Positions 12,001 to 22,155 of a DNA stretch of 64,000 nt are shown here, in pieces. The DNA comes from Antedon mediterranea (Eukaryota; Echinodermata; Crinoidea; Comatulida; Antedonidae): contig NC_092670.1 of NCBI RefSeq assembly GCF_964355755.1, forward strand, positions 3,435,001 through 3,499,000, given 5' to 3'. A program made the translations under genes and the position numbers. The notes under the pieces are model-generated. The model saw nothing but the letters and a program-made list of their open reading frames with translations, had not been told where the DNA came from and made no database searches. How positions within the stretch are numbered: the stretch's first letter is position 1; each line of letters starts with the position of its first letter.

Positions 12001-13899
12001 ATTACTAATTCGTTCAAACGAATTACTAATTTGTTTAAACGGATTAGTAATCCGTTCAAACAAATTACTAATTCGTTCAAACGAATTAGTAATCCGTTTG
12101 AACAAATTAGTAATCCGTTTAAACAAATTAGTAATTTGTTTGAACGGATTAGTAATCCGTTTAAACAAATTAGTAATTCGTTTGAACGGATTAGTAATCC
12201 GTTTGAACAAATTAGTAATCCGTTTAAACAAATTAGTAATTTGTTTGAACGGATTAGTAATCCGTTCAAACGAATTACAACATATACTTTAAATGGCACT
12301 TGTTGTATATGTTGCAATTCGTTTGAACGGATTACTAATTCGTTTGAACAGATTATTAATCCGTTCAAACGAATTACTAATTCGTTATAACGGATTACGT
12401 TCGAAAAACATATACTTCAAATGGCATTAATGGGCTTTCGTAGATATACAGTATGAATTAAAAGTATTCAACATGTTTGATATTATAAGTGATACACTGT
12501 AGGCCTACAGTCATACCTGTATGACCCCAAGGGTAATGAATGTCATTTACTTACATCCAATACTGATAAAATAGTTCAGAAACCTTATAATTGTGTACAA
12601 AGCAATTATTGTAGCAGCTTGATTGGCCACCTTAGAAATTCAATGATTATATTGTATAATTATTGTTGCAGTTGATTTATTTTTGACAATCAGGGGATTC
12701 AATAACTGAATTATAAAATGGATCTGATTTGCATTATTATAGTAAACATTACAAGTAAACTCACCTTCTTCTTCTGATTTAACCTCTTTGTTCATTGGTA
12801 TCACTGGCTTTGAGTCTGTTTAATAAATAGCAAATGACAAGAACTGAATTTTTACAATTCTACAGTACCTCAAGAAAACCAATGCTTAATGCCACAAATT
12901 AAGCATAAAAGTTATAAGAAATATTATACAGATATTGACTGCTTAGAGGTTAAATATAAGATTTGCCGAGGGGATGTCTAATCTTATATTTCACCGATAT
13001 AAAAGGTGATATCTGTTATATTACATAGCCAACAACAAGTAGAATATCTGCTGTTAGGGTAGGCCTCCTTTTGTATTGTATGTAAACAAGCCTGCCTAGA
13101 CACCTTACCTTGCAAAGAATAATATACAGATAATTTCTAATTAATGATTCCTTGCAATAAAATATTCACTAGCCTAGGTCGTTTAAATAATAACAGAAGA
13201 ATTTCCATCAATAAGCCTACATTAATAATAATAATATTATTATCAGGTAGGCCAAATAAATAATAATTCGTCTTTCGAGCCAAATCACCGGATGTTCGCC
13301 ACGTCGCGCGCGTACCGAGTTACCGCTGTGAGTATTAATCAATCACAAACGATCTTTCATCACATCTAGGGAGGACTAATAACAAATGAGGGCGCTATGT
13401 ATGCATAGTTTAAATAGTTTAGTTGATTAATTTCTTCAAGCAAGTTCTGTGGCGCAGCGGATGAAGCGTTGTCTTGTGATGGAGTGACAATTCGTCGCGA
13501 GTTCAAGACGCAGTGGATGACTTTTGTTTATCTATCGGCAAACGCGAGCGTTTTCACACGAAAATTATACAGTCAATATCATCGTACTCAAGAATTTGCT
13601 GGATTTTATATGTTTAATGACAGGGGACACGATAATTACGCGAAAATTACTCATTCAATATCATCGTTCTCGAGGATATACGATTTACGATCCTTGCAGC
13701 GGTAGTCATGTGATGCAGTTTCAACCAATCACGTTCACGTATTTACATAGGCTATGTAATATAATTCAATAATGTGTGCAATATGAATGATAGATAGTTT
13801 GTGTGAATAGTACATAATGAATAGTAAATCCTATTCATCTCCAAAAATTTATTTTAAAACTTGCTTGAAAAAGTAAATTTATTTTCTATTACCTGCCAT
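1..13899 (-). CDS. NACHT-Roc double NTPase protein, partial (3' end outside window)
   Basis: Seven coding exons, 5' to 3' on the minus strand: 13899-13893, 12815-12765, 4394-3000, 2736-2574, 2094-1997, 1247-960, 215-10. All junctions have AG acceptors and GT donors, phases agree, and the sum is 2208 nt, 736 codons, before the chain leaves the window. The start is the ATG at 13899; that exon codes only MA plus one base. The N-terminus is short, with no recognisable death-fold domain. A NACHT module follows: Walker A GQGGIGKTT at about residues 97-105, Walker B LLLDGLEE at about 181-188, sensor-like ILTSRS near 210. At about 485-530 comes a second P-loop, GLEGVGKTS, preceded by an RGPEAVRAFNEALEEGK-type segment, then a TDAIATT switch and, near 724, WDFGGQQIYH. 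These are the G1, G2 and G3 motifs of a Roc GTPase. STAND NTPases usually oligomerise on sensing, and Roc proteins usually dimerise through COR; a COR would lie beyond the window. Exact function unknown; an immune or stress role is inference. Confidence 0.82.
216..2999. other. Short introns between the Roc exons
   Basis: The introns 216-959, 1248-1996, 2095-2573 and 2737-2999 are AT-rich with poly-A and poly-T runs. I see no inverted repeats, RNA genes or further open exons in them. The open frame at 2881-2999 is read-through of the NACHT exon past its donor at 2999-2998. Confidence 0.5.
4950..5707 (-). mobile_element. Microsatellite-bearing element B, copy 1
   Basis: It is the inverted counterpart of the element at 57492-58190 in the RPL10 intron. 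The shared ends are CAAGGCCAACAGCC and TAGTCGCGTGGAAGCG (here reverse-complemented). Both ends carry tetranucleotide arrays of the gacc/gaca type next to the block ccggtatcactatgc, in direct orientation. Uninterrupted arms of element A read through acccaaa-aatgatg, so this copy entered a run of A in element A. There is no coding capacity. Its layout recalls the small microsatellite-carrying elements described in bivalves and sea urchins, but the class is not proven. Confidence 0.7.
5751..6956 (-). mobile_element. Helitron-like element C1, inserted in transposon A
   Basis: Read on the minus strand it starts TCTATATATAAATTTACG and ends with a hairpin (gatggtac/gtaccatc around a cgagcgaagcgagc loop) followed by CTAG. 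The left flank is A and the right flank is T. The uninterrupted site acagtaatttcataa survives elsewhere in element A (near 4799), and this copy splits it exactly between A and T. That is the Helitron insertion rule, with no target duplication. It has no Rep/helicase frame and is therefore non-autonomous. Confidence 0.82.
7392..9716 (+). mobile_element. Helitron-like element C2, split by C3
   Basis: It starts TCTATATATAAATTTACG after an A at 7391. Its 5' part runs to 8441 and its 3' part resumes at 9627, ending with the gatggtacgc hairpin and CTAG at 9713-9716. C3 lies exactly between the two parts. The body differs from C1 and C3: it has an extra segment near 8005-8110 that it shares with C4, so two subfamilies are present. 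No coding capacity was recognised; the small open frames at 7721-8208 look incidental. Confidence 0.78.
8442..9626 (+). mobile_element. Helitron-like element C3, nested in C2
   Basis: It starts TCTATATATAAATTTACG and ends CTAG at 9623-9626, with host A at 8441 and T at 9627. The sequence closely matches C1 in inverse orientation. The left arm of the usual 3' hairpin is missing: the text runs gagaaccat straight into cgagcgaagcgagcgtaccat. This is a deletion relative to C1, C2 and C4. Confidence 0.78.
9844..11225 (+). mobile_element. Helitron-like element C4
   Basis: It starts TCTATATATAAATTTACG after A at 9843 and ends CTAG at 11222-11225 before T. The body is of the C2 subfamily, including the segment around 10405-10500. 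It has no replication protein. Its 3' hairpin is a perfect palindrome (see 11196-11225). Confidence 0.78.
11196..11225. repeat. 30-bp perfect palindrome, 3' hairpin of C4
   Basis: CTAGATGGTACGCGT is followed directly by its own reverse complement, with no loop. It replaces the gapped hairpin seen in C1 and C2, and the terminal CTAG appears at both ends. Confidence 0.9.
11226..11716. other. Intron stretch without recognisable features
   Basis: AT-rich intron of the NACHT-Roc gene between C4 and the palindromic MITE. I see no exon, RNA gene or repeat pair here. Confidence 0.5.
11717..12440. mobile_element. 724-bp palindromic MITE built of 21-bp units
   Basis: The ends CGAAAGCCCATTAATGCCAT and its complement are flanked by TA at 11715-11716 and 12441-12442, as in Tc1/mariner-type insertions. 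The two halves are near-complementary along their whole length. They include a 34-nt spacer with catatacaacaagtgcc (and its complement on the other side) and, in the middle, an array of 21-bp units of the type attagtaatccgtttgaacaa. Because 21 is a multiple of 3, long open frames (154 and 167 codons) appear on both strands. Their heptapeptide repeats follow from the array and do not support a protein. Intron 2 of the NACHT-Roc gene. Confidence 0.85.
13443..13516 (+). repeat. tRNA-like SINE head or tRNA relic
   Basis: It has an A-box-like tggcgcagcgg at 13450-13460 and a B-box-like gagttcaagac at 13499-13509, at normal tRNA spacing. I could not fold a full cloverleaf with a clear anticodon, so a working tRNA is unlikely. 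It lies in intron 1 of the NACHT-Roc gene, antisense to it. Confidence 0.45.
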
Positions 13900-13923
13900 G
13901 TTGTAAACTTTCTGTTTTCGTTT

Positions 13924-14560
13924 CTAAAAAAACAAGAAATGTTGCATTAAAGGATAAATCAATCAATAATACAGGATAAATCAATTAAAAAATATCTTAT
14001 AACAATCATATTATTAAAGAAATCATAAACTAAAGTGTTCCATAGCTCATTTAATTAATTTAACACTGTATCATAAATTCCGTTTGTTAAAGGTACGGCA
14101 AAATTGCATTACATCATAATGGGGTGGTGGTACACGTGTCATCGTATAAGGACTTTGGATTTGTTTTATCGCGAAAACAGTGATAAACCGCTTAATATTT
14201 ACTTTATGCTTCATTTATCGCTATTATCGCAGTCGTGTGTGACAAAAACTAAATGTAGCCTACGTCTGTTACTATTGAAAAGCCAAAACATGTTGATTTT
14301 AATTCTAGAATACAGAAAACCGTTTCAAAAGAGGCCTACTACATACTATAACCTATTAGCCTTATTATATGAGTTTGTTTATGTAGGGAAAGAAAGCGGT
14401 GCCAGCTCATAGTATTTGAGGGCCCCTTGTCTGCATTTGCTTGTTGTTTATGGTCACCATCTGTAAACAAAGTTTAATAAAAAATATAAGCCTAAATAGG
14501 CCATTTAGAATAAAAATAAAACCCTCACATATTAGTCCAAGAGCATTAGTTCATAAGTAT
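13924..14560. other. Upstream flank of the NACHT-Roc gene
   Basis: A possible acceptor (ttttttag at 13931-13924) precedes the first coding exon, so a further non-coding 5' exon is likely, but I could not place it. The stretch 14078-14190 matches family F (see 59984). Otherwise nothing is recognisable. Confidence 0.35.
14078..14190 (+). repeat. Family F repeat, partial copy 1
   Basis: It contains ttccgtttgttaaaggtacgg, ggggtggtggtacacgtgt and aaggactttggatttg in the same order as the complete copy at 59984-60236. The outer end is lost. Confidence 0.6.
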
Positions 14561-14705
14561 AGGCAGACCCGGAAATTTTTGGTAACAAGCTAATTTTTTC
14601 AGGAAAGGTCCAGAACTATGATTGGAACATCATACTAAAAGTCCTGAAAAATCCTCCTTGTGCTCTCCGAGAAATCCAAGATGGCGTCCAAAATGGCTGC
14701 CATTT

Positions 14706-15135
14706 TAATTAGTCTATAACTTTGTAACCGCTTGTCATAGAGTAATGGTTTTGGTGTCAAATAGTTCACAGTATATACATTCCTATTTGCTCTAACAGAA
14801 AATGTTGTAAAAAAATGGCCGCTACTACAGTTTCTGGTAGTTTGACCTTTGACCTGGTCTTATCAAATCTCGGTAATGGCTTGTCACAGAGAATTGAGAT
14901 TAGGCCCAAATTGTTCAGAACATGCATATTTTTATTTGGTGTAATGAAATATTTTATCCCAAAATGACCGGAAGTGAGGTTATTGACCTCTTATTGACCT
15001 ATTCATATATCTTTTACCGTATCTCAAGAAATATTTATCGTATAGCGTTACTTTTGGTGTCAAATTGTTTGGAATATATACATTTCTATTTAGTCTAATA
15101 CAACAGTTTGCCCTAAAATGCTCGGAAGTAAGTTA
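14706..15135 (+). repeat. Three diverged tandem units of about 150 bp
   Basis: Units begin near 14713, 14861 and 15013. Each carries a block like cttgtcatagag, then tttggtgtcaaa or its variant, then tatacattcctattt, then a ccggaagt-type end. Heavily diverged; origin unknown. Confidence 0.5.
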
Positions 15136-15489
15136 AAATATTGAAAATTTAAAAAATCAAAGAGCTGCATACGGTAGGCAGAGTATATGAGTATATATAT
15201 ATATCTGGACTGGATAGACTAATCACAATCAATTTTTTCTTCATCATTAGAATAGGAGGCCTGCTTTATTTTCGTAACACAAGAACCTGGGGAAAATGTT
15301 TTTTAATACAAAATAAAAACAATAGAAACAGAAATTTGGCTTTACTATATTTTTCTTAAATAAATGCTGAGGTATGGTGTTTTATTTACGGCAAATTTTG
15401 TCATAATTGTAGGGCTGAGATCTAGGCCTATACACAGTGGAAATAATGATGAAAACACGTGGGTAAGAGCACATGAATATGCAACTAGA

Positions 15490-15620
15490 AACAACCTGAA
15501 TGACGTACTTCCGTTGTAACGATAATCGTACGCTATGGGTCTGAACACCTCGTTTTTTTCTCTGCGGTTTGTAACGTGACCTTGCTAGTAACGTTGTACG
15601 CTAAAACGGTCTAACGCCAC
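15490..15620 (+). repeat. Dispersed repeat shared with 39590-39712
   Basis: Both stretches contain gggtctgaacacct or gtgtctgaacacct, followed by a tttttttctctg-type block and gaccttg(c/t)ta. They are diverged and in the same orientation. Family not identified. Confidence 0.5.
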
Positions 15621-15904
15621 GGGTCTGAACAGGGCCTTAATTACTTCTAATTTGGCTATCAACATATCGGATTATAATACTACTAGTGTATGTTGTATAA
15701 TGAAATAATATTTGAGATTGAGTGCATGTTTTAAATGCTTTATGTAACGTCCACCAACCACATAAACTTGCTCTAGACTACAGCATCGACGTTGTCGCCC
15801 CTTATTAAACGTCTGGATTCAACATTGCTAGGCCCCGGGGCTGTCGAGTCACAGATACAGTTCACACATCATCCATGCAGCCTTGCGCCGCCGATAGGCA
15901 TTAA

Positions 15905-16037
15905 CAGACGCGATATGAAAAAAAATCCGAAGTCCTTATACGATGACGTCACACGTACCAGCACCCCATTGGCTGATTATAACGTACCTTTAGCAAACGG
16001 AAGTTAGGATATGGTACCGTATCTTCAGCCACGGCGT
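15905..16037 (-). repeat. Family F repeat, partial copy 2
   Basis: Reverse complement of about half of the family F element, ending in the gccacggcg-type terminus at the right. It lies just outside the Ty3-type element. Confidence 0.6.
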
Positions 16038-16154
16038 TAATCTAAATATAAAATTATTCGCAAGAAATAACACAATTCTTGAATAAAAATGAGTAGCTGT
16101 GCAAAACTAAAAGTATATTAGAAATTTACAAGAAAAAAACAAACTTAAAAATTG

Positions 16155-16305
16155 TGATGTTCGGAAACAATAAACTACTAAAAACAGCTCTTTAAACAAT
16201 AAACTTTTAATTGGATCACTCGATCGTATAACGATATAACTAAACAACAATGTGTTATGTGTCACGTGACAGCTAGCGCTGTACTACAAAAGCGTGTTCA
16301 GAACA
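16155..16305 (-). repeat. 3' LTR of the Ty3-type element
   Basis: 151 bp, nearly identical to 22156-22306. The purine tract lies just upstream on the minus strand. Confidence 0.88.
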
Positions 16306-16502
16306 TTCCTCCTTTTTTAGATTTGATATGATATGGGTTATAATATAAAGTCTGTTAAAATGAGCAATATTTAAAACATGGTTATACTAAAAGTTATTTG
16401 CGAAACATCAATTATCAATATCATTACTTTGTAGTGTAATTATTAGTATCATAAATCTGTGATGATCATCAAAACAACTGTTCATCAAATCCAATCAAAC
16501 GT

Positions 16503-18520
16503 TCAATTATTATTTAAATCTAATCTGTCAGGAGCCTTGCGAATTCTTCCTGATCTGCGAGGTTCCAATTCTGGTGAATTAGCTGTAGTTGTAGGTTTAG
16601 GTACAGTATCTGATAAATCATTAGGGTTGATTGAAGATTGTTCCATAGTTGTTTGGTTTGGTGTTAGCTGGTGCGGTAGTATTTCTTCAGTTTGAACTGG
16701 TAAGTTGATTGTAGTCTGCTCTGTAATTTCAGGCGGTCTACTAACTTTCTCTTCCGGAAACCGCTTTCGAATGTGGTCGATGTGTCGACGCCATTCACGG
16801 CCATCGTCCAAATGTACGTTAAAGGAAACTGGACCTAACTGATGTTGAAGCACACCAGGTAACCATTTTGGTTTACCAGAAAAGTTCACTACCCATACTG
16901 AGTCTCCCTCATAAAATGATCTCTCATGCGTTTCTCGTCCTGCTATCATTGTAGCTTGTTTATCCAGTACATGGTTCTCCATATTAGGGCAAACTAAATC
17001 AAGTCGCGACCTAGGACGTCTTTTCATTAGTAATTCTGCTGGTGACTGACCAGTAGTTGACTGTGGTGTTAATCTGTATTTTGCCAGGAATCTATATAAT
17101 CTTGACTCCAAGTCCTCACCTACAGTTTTCTTTAACCCCTCTTTCACAGTTTGCACAGCTCGTTCCGCTAGACCATTACTGGCTGGATGGTATGGTGAGC
17201 TACAGATATGTTTAATACCATTATTTTTGCAAAAGGTCTGGAACTCGTGGCTGGTAAAGGGGGTACCATTGTCTGATACTAGACTCCATGGCACACCATG
17301 AGTTGCAAAGGTTTGACGTAACTTGATTAAGGTAGCTGATGTTGTGCTTGATGCCATAATGTGTGCATCAATATACTTGCTATGAGCATCAACTATAACT
17401 AGTATCATTTTCCCTTCAAACGGGCCTGCGTAATCAATATGTATGCGATACCAGGGTTTCTCTGGCCACTCCCATGGATGCAGATTTGCTTTTGGTGGTG
17501 CTTTCCCGTACTGCTGACAAGTAGGGCATCCCCGAACAGTAATTTCTATATCCATGTCAAGATTAGGCCACCAAATATAAATTCTTGCCAATGATTTCAT
17601 ACGTACAATGCCAGGATGGCTTTCATGTAATTCTGACAGTAGTATTTCTCGGCCTTGAGCTGGGATTATCACTCTTGAACCCCAAAGTAAACATCCTTTC
17701 TGTGTGGAAAGTTCACTCTTCTTGCGATGGTACATTTTGAATTCTTCTCCCACCCCGGAAGGCCAACCTTGGAGTGTATATTTAAGAACTGCAGACAACA
17801 ATGGATCTCTTGCTGTCCATTTCGCTATCTGCGGTGCTGTCACTGGAGTATTGTTCAGCAAGTTCATTGAGAGCACAATTTCCTCTGGAACAGGAACAGT
17901 AGCTGGCACAGTGGCTAACGGCAGTCTACTGAGACCATCTGCATTGCCGTTTTGGGTACCAGGCTTGACATCTTTGCGCAGAAGATTATTTAGTGGTGCC
18001 AAAGCAGTGCTGAGGTTTCGCAAGAATCGATGATAATAATTTATCATACCCAAGTAACTTTTCAGCTCTGAAGTGTTCTTTGGGATAGGTGCCTGTGCCA
18101 CTGCCTGGACTTTCTCTTTAGTTGGGTGTACCCCTTCAGCATCTAGTTTATGCCCTAGATACACACATGACTCCTGCATAAACGTACACTTTTCTCGCTT
18201 TAGGCGTAGTCCTGCATTTTGAAGTCTAGTTAGGACAAGCATTAAGTTTGCGTTGGCTTCTTCCTGCGAAGCTCCTGTCACTAACACATCGTCTAAGTAC
18301 ACTGCAATCTTCGGAATTCCTTGTACGATTTGTTCCATCAAGCGTTGGAATATACCGGGTGCTGATGAGATACCATAACACATCCTGGTGTAAACAAACA
18401 ACCCATTTGTTGTGTTGATTGTTGTTAGTTTTTGTGACCCCTCGTCAAGCTCAATTTGTTGATAAGCATGACTGAGATCCAACTTGGAGTAGAATTTCCC
18501 TCCAGCTAGCTTGGTATAAA
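16503..18520 (-). pseudogene. Pol fragment: reverse transcriptase, then integrase, RNase H missing
   Basis: The open frame covers the RT palm with the YLDD box near 18290 and the YLGHKLD and YYHRFL thumb-side motifs. It then jumps from LAPLNNLLRKDVK straight to PGTQNGNADGLSRLP, the segment normally found after RNase H. So roughly the whole RNase H region is gone, in frame, near 17960. The integrase follows: an HHCC zinc module (HESHPG...CPTCQQYGK), a DDE core (HIDYAGPF, SDNGTP, SPYHPASNGLAE) and a chromatin-side tail ending near RRSGRIRKAPDRL. It opens out of frame with the upstream pol part. Not functional. Confidence 0.88.
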
Positions 18521-19843
18521 GGTCTTCGATGTTTGGAATTGGATATCCACTTTTGCAGCAACGTTAACAGTAAGCTTGTAATCGCCACAAATTCTCACAT
18601 CCCCATTAGCTTTTAGAACAGGGACAATAGGTGCAGCCCAATCTGCAAATTCTACTGGTTTAATCACCCCTTCTGCTACTAATCTATCCAATTCAGACTC
18701 TACTTTAGTGCGTAGTGCATGTGGAACTGGTCTAGCTTTAAAGAATCTGGGTTGTACTTCCTTATCAATCCACAATTTTGCTTTATTACCTTTTAGCGTA
18801 CCAAGTTCATTTTTGAAAAGCTCTGGAAAGATCTGTGTATAGTCAAGTTTGTCTAGATGATGTACGGTTGCCCAATTTACTTTCATCTGTTGTAGCCAGT
18901 CTCTGCCAAGTAAACTTGGACCCTTGCCAGGTACTATCAACAATGGAAGATTGTAACTTTTCTTCTCATAGCACACATTCACCATAGTCTGACCTATTGG
19001 TTCGATGATCTCTCCTGAGTATGTTCGTAGCTTCGGTAAGCAATCTGTATTCAAGGTCAGGTTACCTTTCTTTATGTTTCCAAATTGTTCTTCACACATT
19101 AGACTTGTTGTCGCTCCTGTGTCAATCTCCATCATTACTGGTACACCATTAAGTGTAACAGCGCACATGTAAGGCTTCACATATTTTCCTAAGGTATCAG
19201 ATTTAAATAAAGGAAATCCATACTCATCAACATCAATTGTTGCCGCCTTCGCCGATTGTACCGGAATCTCTGTTTCAGTTTGTATCATGTGCATATTATT
19301 TGCCGGTGTGGTTGCCTTGCAAACTGAAGCAAAATGGTTTGATCGTTTACATTTATGACATTGTTTTCCCCAGGCTGGGCAAACTTTATCACGCTTCTCC
19401 GTACCATGACAACCTCCACATCCTGTGCAACGACGGTTATTTGTTTCTGGCTTTGCTTTATGTTTACCTCCTTGCTTCCCTCCATATTTCGGTTTTCGAT
19501 GTTGGTAGTACTTCTGCTTGTGTTCTACCACATGTATAGTTTTTTCTGTCTCTACACCTCCCGCCATTGCTTTTGCTTGTACCTGGGTGGCTTCTAGCGT
19601 TCGACCAAATGTAAGTAATGCTTTTAGTGTCATGTTTGCTTCACTTAAGCCCTTGTTGCGGACCTTTACAAGTTGACAGCGTTGGATAATTTGCGATTTT
19701 ATTTCCGCTTCCTTATCCTGGAACTCACAGTTCTTTGCTAGTTGGCACAACCTAGCATAGTATTTGTCCAGCAATTCAGCGGGGTGCTGGGCAGCTTGCC
19801 TGAACATGAACACTTCATACTCAACATTACGTTTAGGTGCAAA
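18506..19843 (-). pseudogene. Gag C-terminal part, protease and start of reverse transcriptase
   Basis: Contains a capsid-end segment (QAAQHPAELLDKYYARL), a Cys/His knuckle region (CTGCGGCHGTEK...CHKCKRSNHFASVC), a retropepsin active site (MEIDTGATTSLM) and the first RT blocks (WAAPIVPVLKANGDVRICGD). The frame is lost near 18545, where a few bases are missing compared with the family pattern; translation runs into an early stop while the next frame continues the RT. The N-terminal gag lies beyond the nested element at 21666-21901. Confidence 0.87.
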
Positions 19844-19847
19844 GTAC

Positions 19848-20049
19848 TATAACATATAATATATACTTGATATTTTATGTTATGTTCCGGACTCCAATAA
19901 TAATGAAAATACACACTTCAAATTTGTATAGTGGTTTTAGATGTTTTATTCTCACTGCTTTTATATCTACACATGTGCTCGGTCTTAATTATCTTCTTTC
20001 TCTGTCGCCCTCTATCGGACGTTATGTCTTGTATATTTGGAGGGTTACA
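19848..20049 (-). repeat. 3' LTR of the nested element
   Basis: 202 bp. Differs from 21460-21661 at only a few positions, for example aattatc versus tttatc near 19988. Confidence 0.9.
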
Positions 20050-21459
20050 TTATTCCCCCTCTCACTGAGAAGTGTCCCACTTCTTCAAATTATAGAATAA
20101 TTACAGTATTATTCGGAACATTAAATTAGTATTTAGAAATCCATATTATGAATAGTTTGATATAGGTTATTTTAGCAATTGTATATTAAATAACATCAAG
20201 TGGACATCTGTGTTAAAGGATTGGTAATTGGTAAACAAAAACGTGTTTGGTAGGTTTGGTGATTGGTAACTTGCTAACTTTATTGGTAGGTGTGGTGATT
20301 GGTAAATTGGTAGGTTACTTGGTAACATCTGATTGGTCTCAATCTAAAATAAAAGTCTCTCCGCCAATTCTACATTCTCCACAAAAAAAAAAAAATCTAT
20401 CACTCTCTGCAACAATAAAAATAAAACTCCAATCATATAATATACGAAAACCGTACATCAGCACCTCTACCTGCAACATATGAACTGCATACGAAACAAC
20501 ATTCATTCAAACTCATTCTCTGTCTAAATAACATACGAACAGCGTACCTTATAAACTGACAATCAATAAAACATACACATACATACTGTATGAACAGCAT
20601 ACAGTACAGGCCATCTTCAAACATAATCAATAAAAACACAATAAACAATCTCAAAATATTCTGGAATAATCAGGCTGATGAAAACATATTTTGACTGTAA
20701 ATGTAGATCGATGACTGAACAGGAACAGGAGGAGGCCCCCAACCACTAACTAAAAACCTGGATAAAACAAATCTATTCTACTGTAACAAACACTTGTGCA
20801 AAAAAAAATTACGCGCGCGCACGGCAAAATCATACCCTCTGCGTATATCTTGTCCTTATCTGCATCCGCGCAAAAAAAAAATGAATAAAGAAATAAACAA
20901 ATAAATAAATAAAACTGTAGAGTAACCGTTACTCTAAAAAACGTTTCGGTAATTTAACAACTCTACCACATCTTGTGGTTTCAGGAACAGAGCGATGCAT
21001 TTGTTTGGTATCCTGTTGAATATGAGGTAAAACCAAAAATTCTCTTCTTTTGATGTAGCCATTGCTAACAATTAAAAATGCAACGTGTGTCCATGTACAG
21101 TATAAATGAACAGGATCTTACACACATGGTTATGGCTGGGCAAGTATAAACACGTCGATCGTTTTTAATCTTACACAGTACTCGAATAATTAATGTCTGT
21201 ATGTAACTGCAGTAACAAGATGATCGAAGTATGAATGAAATCATATACTGTACCGTTAATTGTAGACAATCCGAAATAAATAAAATGAAATTCTGACAAG
21301 AGTATACTATCCGTACGGCGTATCGGAACGGCTCCACAGACAGCGAACGTACGGCGTAGTCCGTGCTGTGTTGTGTGGCGTGAATGTTTGGAGTCAGGCT
21401 ACAGCGATTCGATGTAGTCTTGCCGATGTAAATTACAAGAAAACTGGTCACGACACCAA

Positions 21460-21661
21460 TATAACATATAATATATACTTGATATTTTATGTTATGTTCC
21501 GGACTCCAATAATAATGAAAATACACACTTCAAATTTGTATAGTGGTTTTAGATGTTTTATTCTCACTGCTTTTATATCTACACATGTGCTCGGTCTTAT
21601 TTATCTTCTTTCTCTGTCGCCTTCTATCGGACGTTATGTCTTGTATATTTGGAGGGTTACA
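21460..21661 (-). repeat. 5' LTR of the nested element
   Basis: 202-bp partner of 19848-20049, next to the primer-site candidate at about 21445-21458. Confidence 0.9.
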
Positions 21662-21665
21662 GTAC

Positions 21666-21901
21666 GTTGTCAATTTTTCTTTTGTTTCTAGATAAGTTTC
21701 GTTCCCCGTCGTGTGAGTTTCACTTATTTCAAACACATCCTCTCCTCCTAGGTGGAGTAACATTGCTCGTTTCCGTCCGTCATCGGTAATTGCCTTAGCA
21801 ATGAGAAAATTATCAAAACGCTTAAGCCAGCGTTCCCACCTAGTTGGTGCCGTTTCCGTGGGTTCAGATTTGAACGGTAAAATAGAAGACTTAATGTCCA
21901 T
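21666..21901 (-). pseudogene. Gag N-terminal fragment of the Ty3-type element
   Basis: The frame starts at the ATG at 21901 and includes RWERWLKRFDNFLIA and RKRAMLLHLGGEDVFEI, typical of Ty3-group gag starts. It breaks at the gtac duplication where the nested LTR element entered; the frame seen beyond (to 21530) is LTR sequence. Confidence 0.8.
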
Positions 21902-22155
21902 TGCTGTTTAATAATGGTCGTATAATAGTACTGAAAACTCACGTATATAGTAGGCGGTCGTTAGCCTACGGTGGTTGCTAAGTGTGAATGTGATGCGCGT
22001 CCTCGCCGGTACCGCAATGCAATTACTTCGCTGATCGGTGATATTAATTCTAGGCCTACTTGCTGATGGCCTAAAATATTGCCTTGTAGCCCAAGTAAGT
22101 AATGATTTTCTGAAGGTTCTTTGTATATTGAGTAAAATCCTCGTCGCCAATTATG

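Larger units (their letters stand above)
19848..21661 (-). mobile_element. Non-autonomous LTR retroelement inserted in gag
   Basis: Two 202-bp LTRs (19848-20049 and 21460-21661) bound a 1.4-kb interior with no retroviral-type frame. A 4-bp duplication gtac flanks it at 19844-19847 and 21662-21665. On the minus strand the LTR begins TGTAACCCTCC and ends GTTATA. It is followed almost directly by tggtgtcgtgacca, a primer-site candidate, and the other LTR is preceded by the purine tract gagagggggaataa. The size and empty interior suggest a TRIM- or LARD-like parasite of another family's enzymes. The insertion lies about 79 codons into the Ty3 gag frame. Confidence 0.9.

Noticed and set aside
11767..12390. 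Four open frames of 154-167 codons on both strands with heptapeptide repeats
   Set aside because: They arise from the 21-bp array of a palindromic MITE. They mirror each other on both strands and have no start or splice context.
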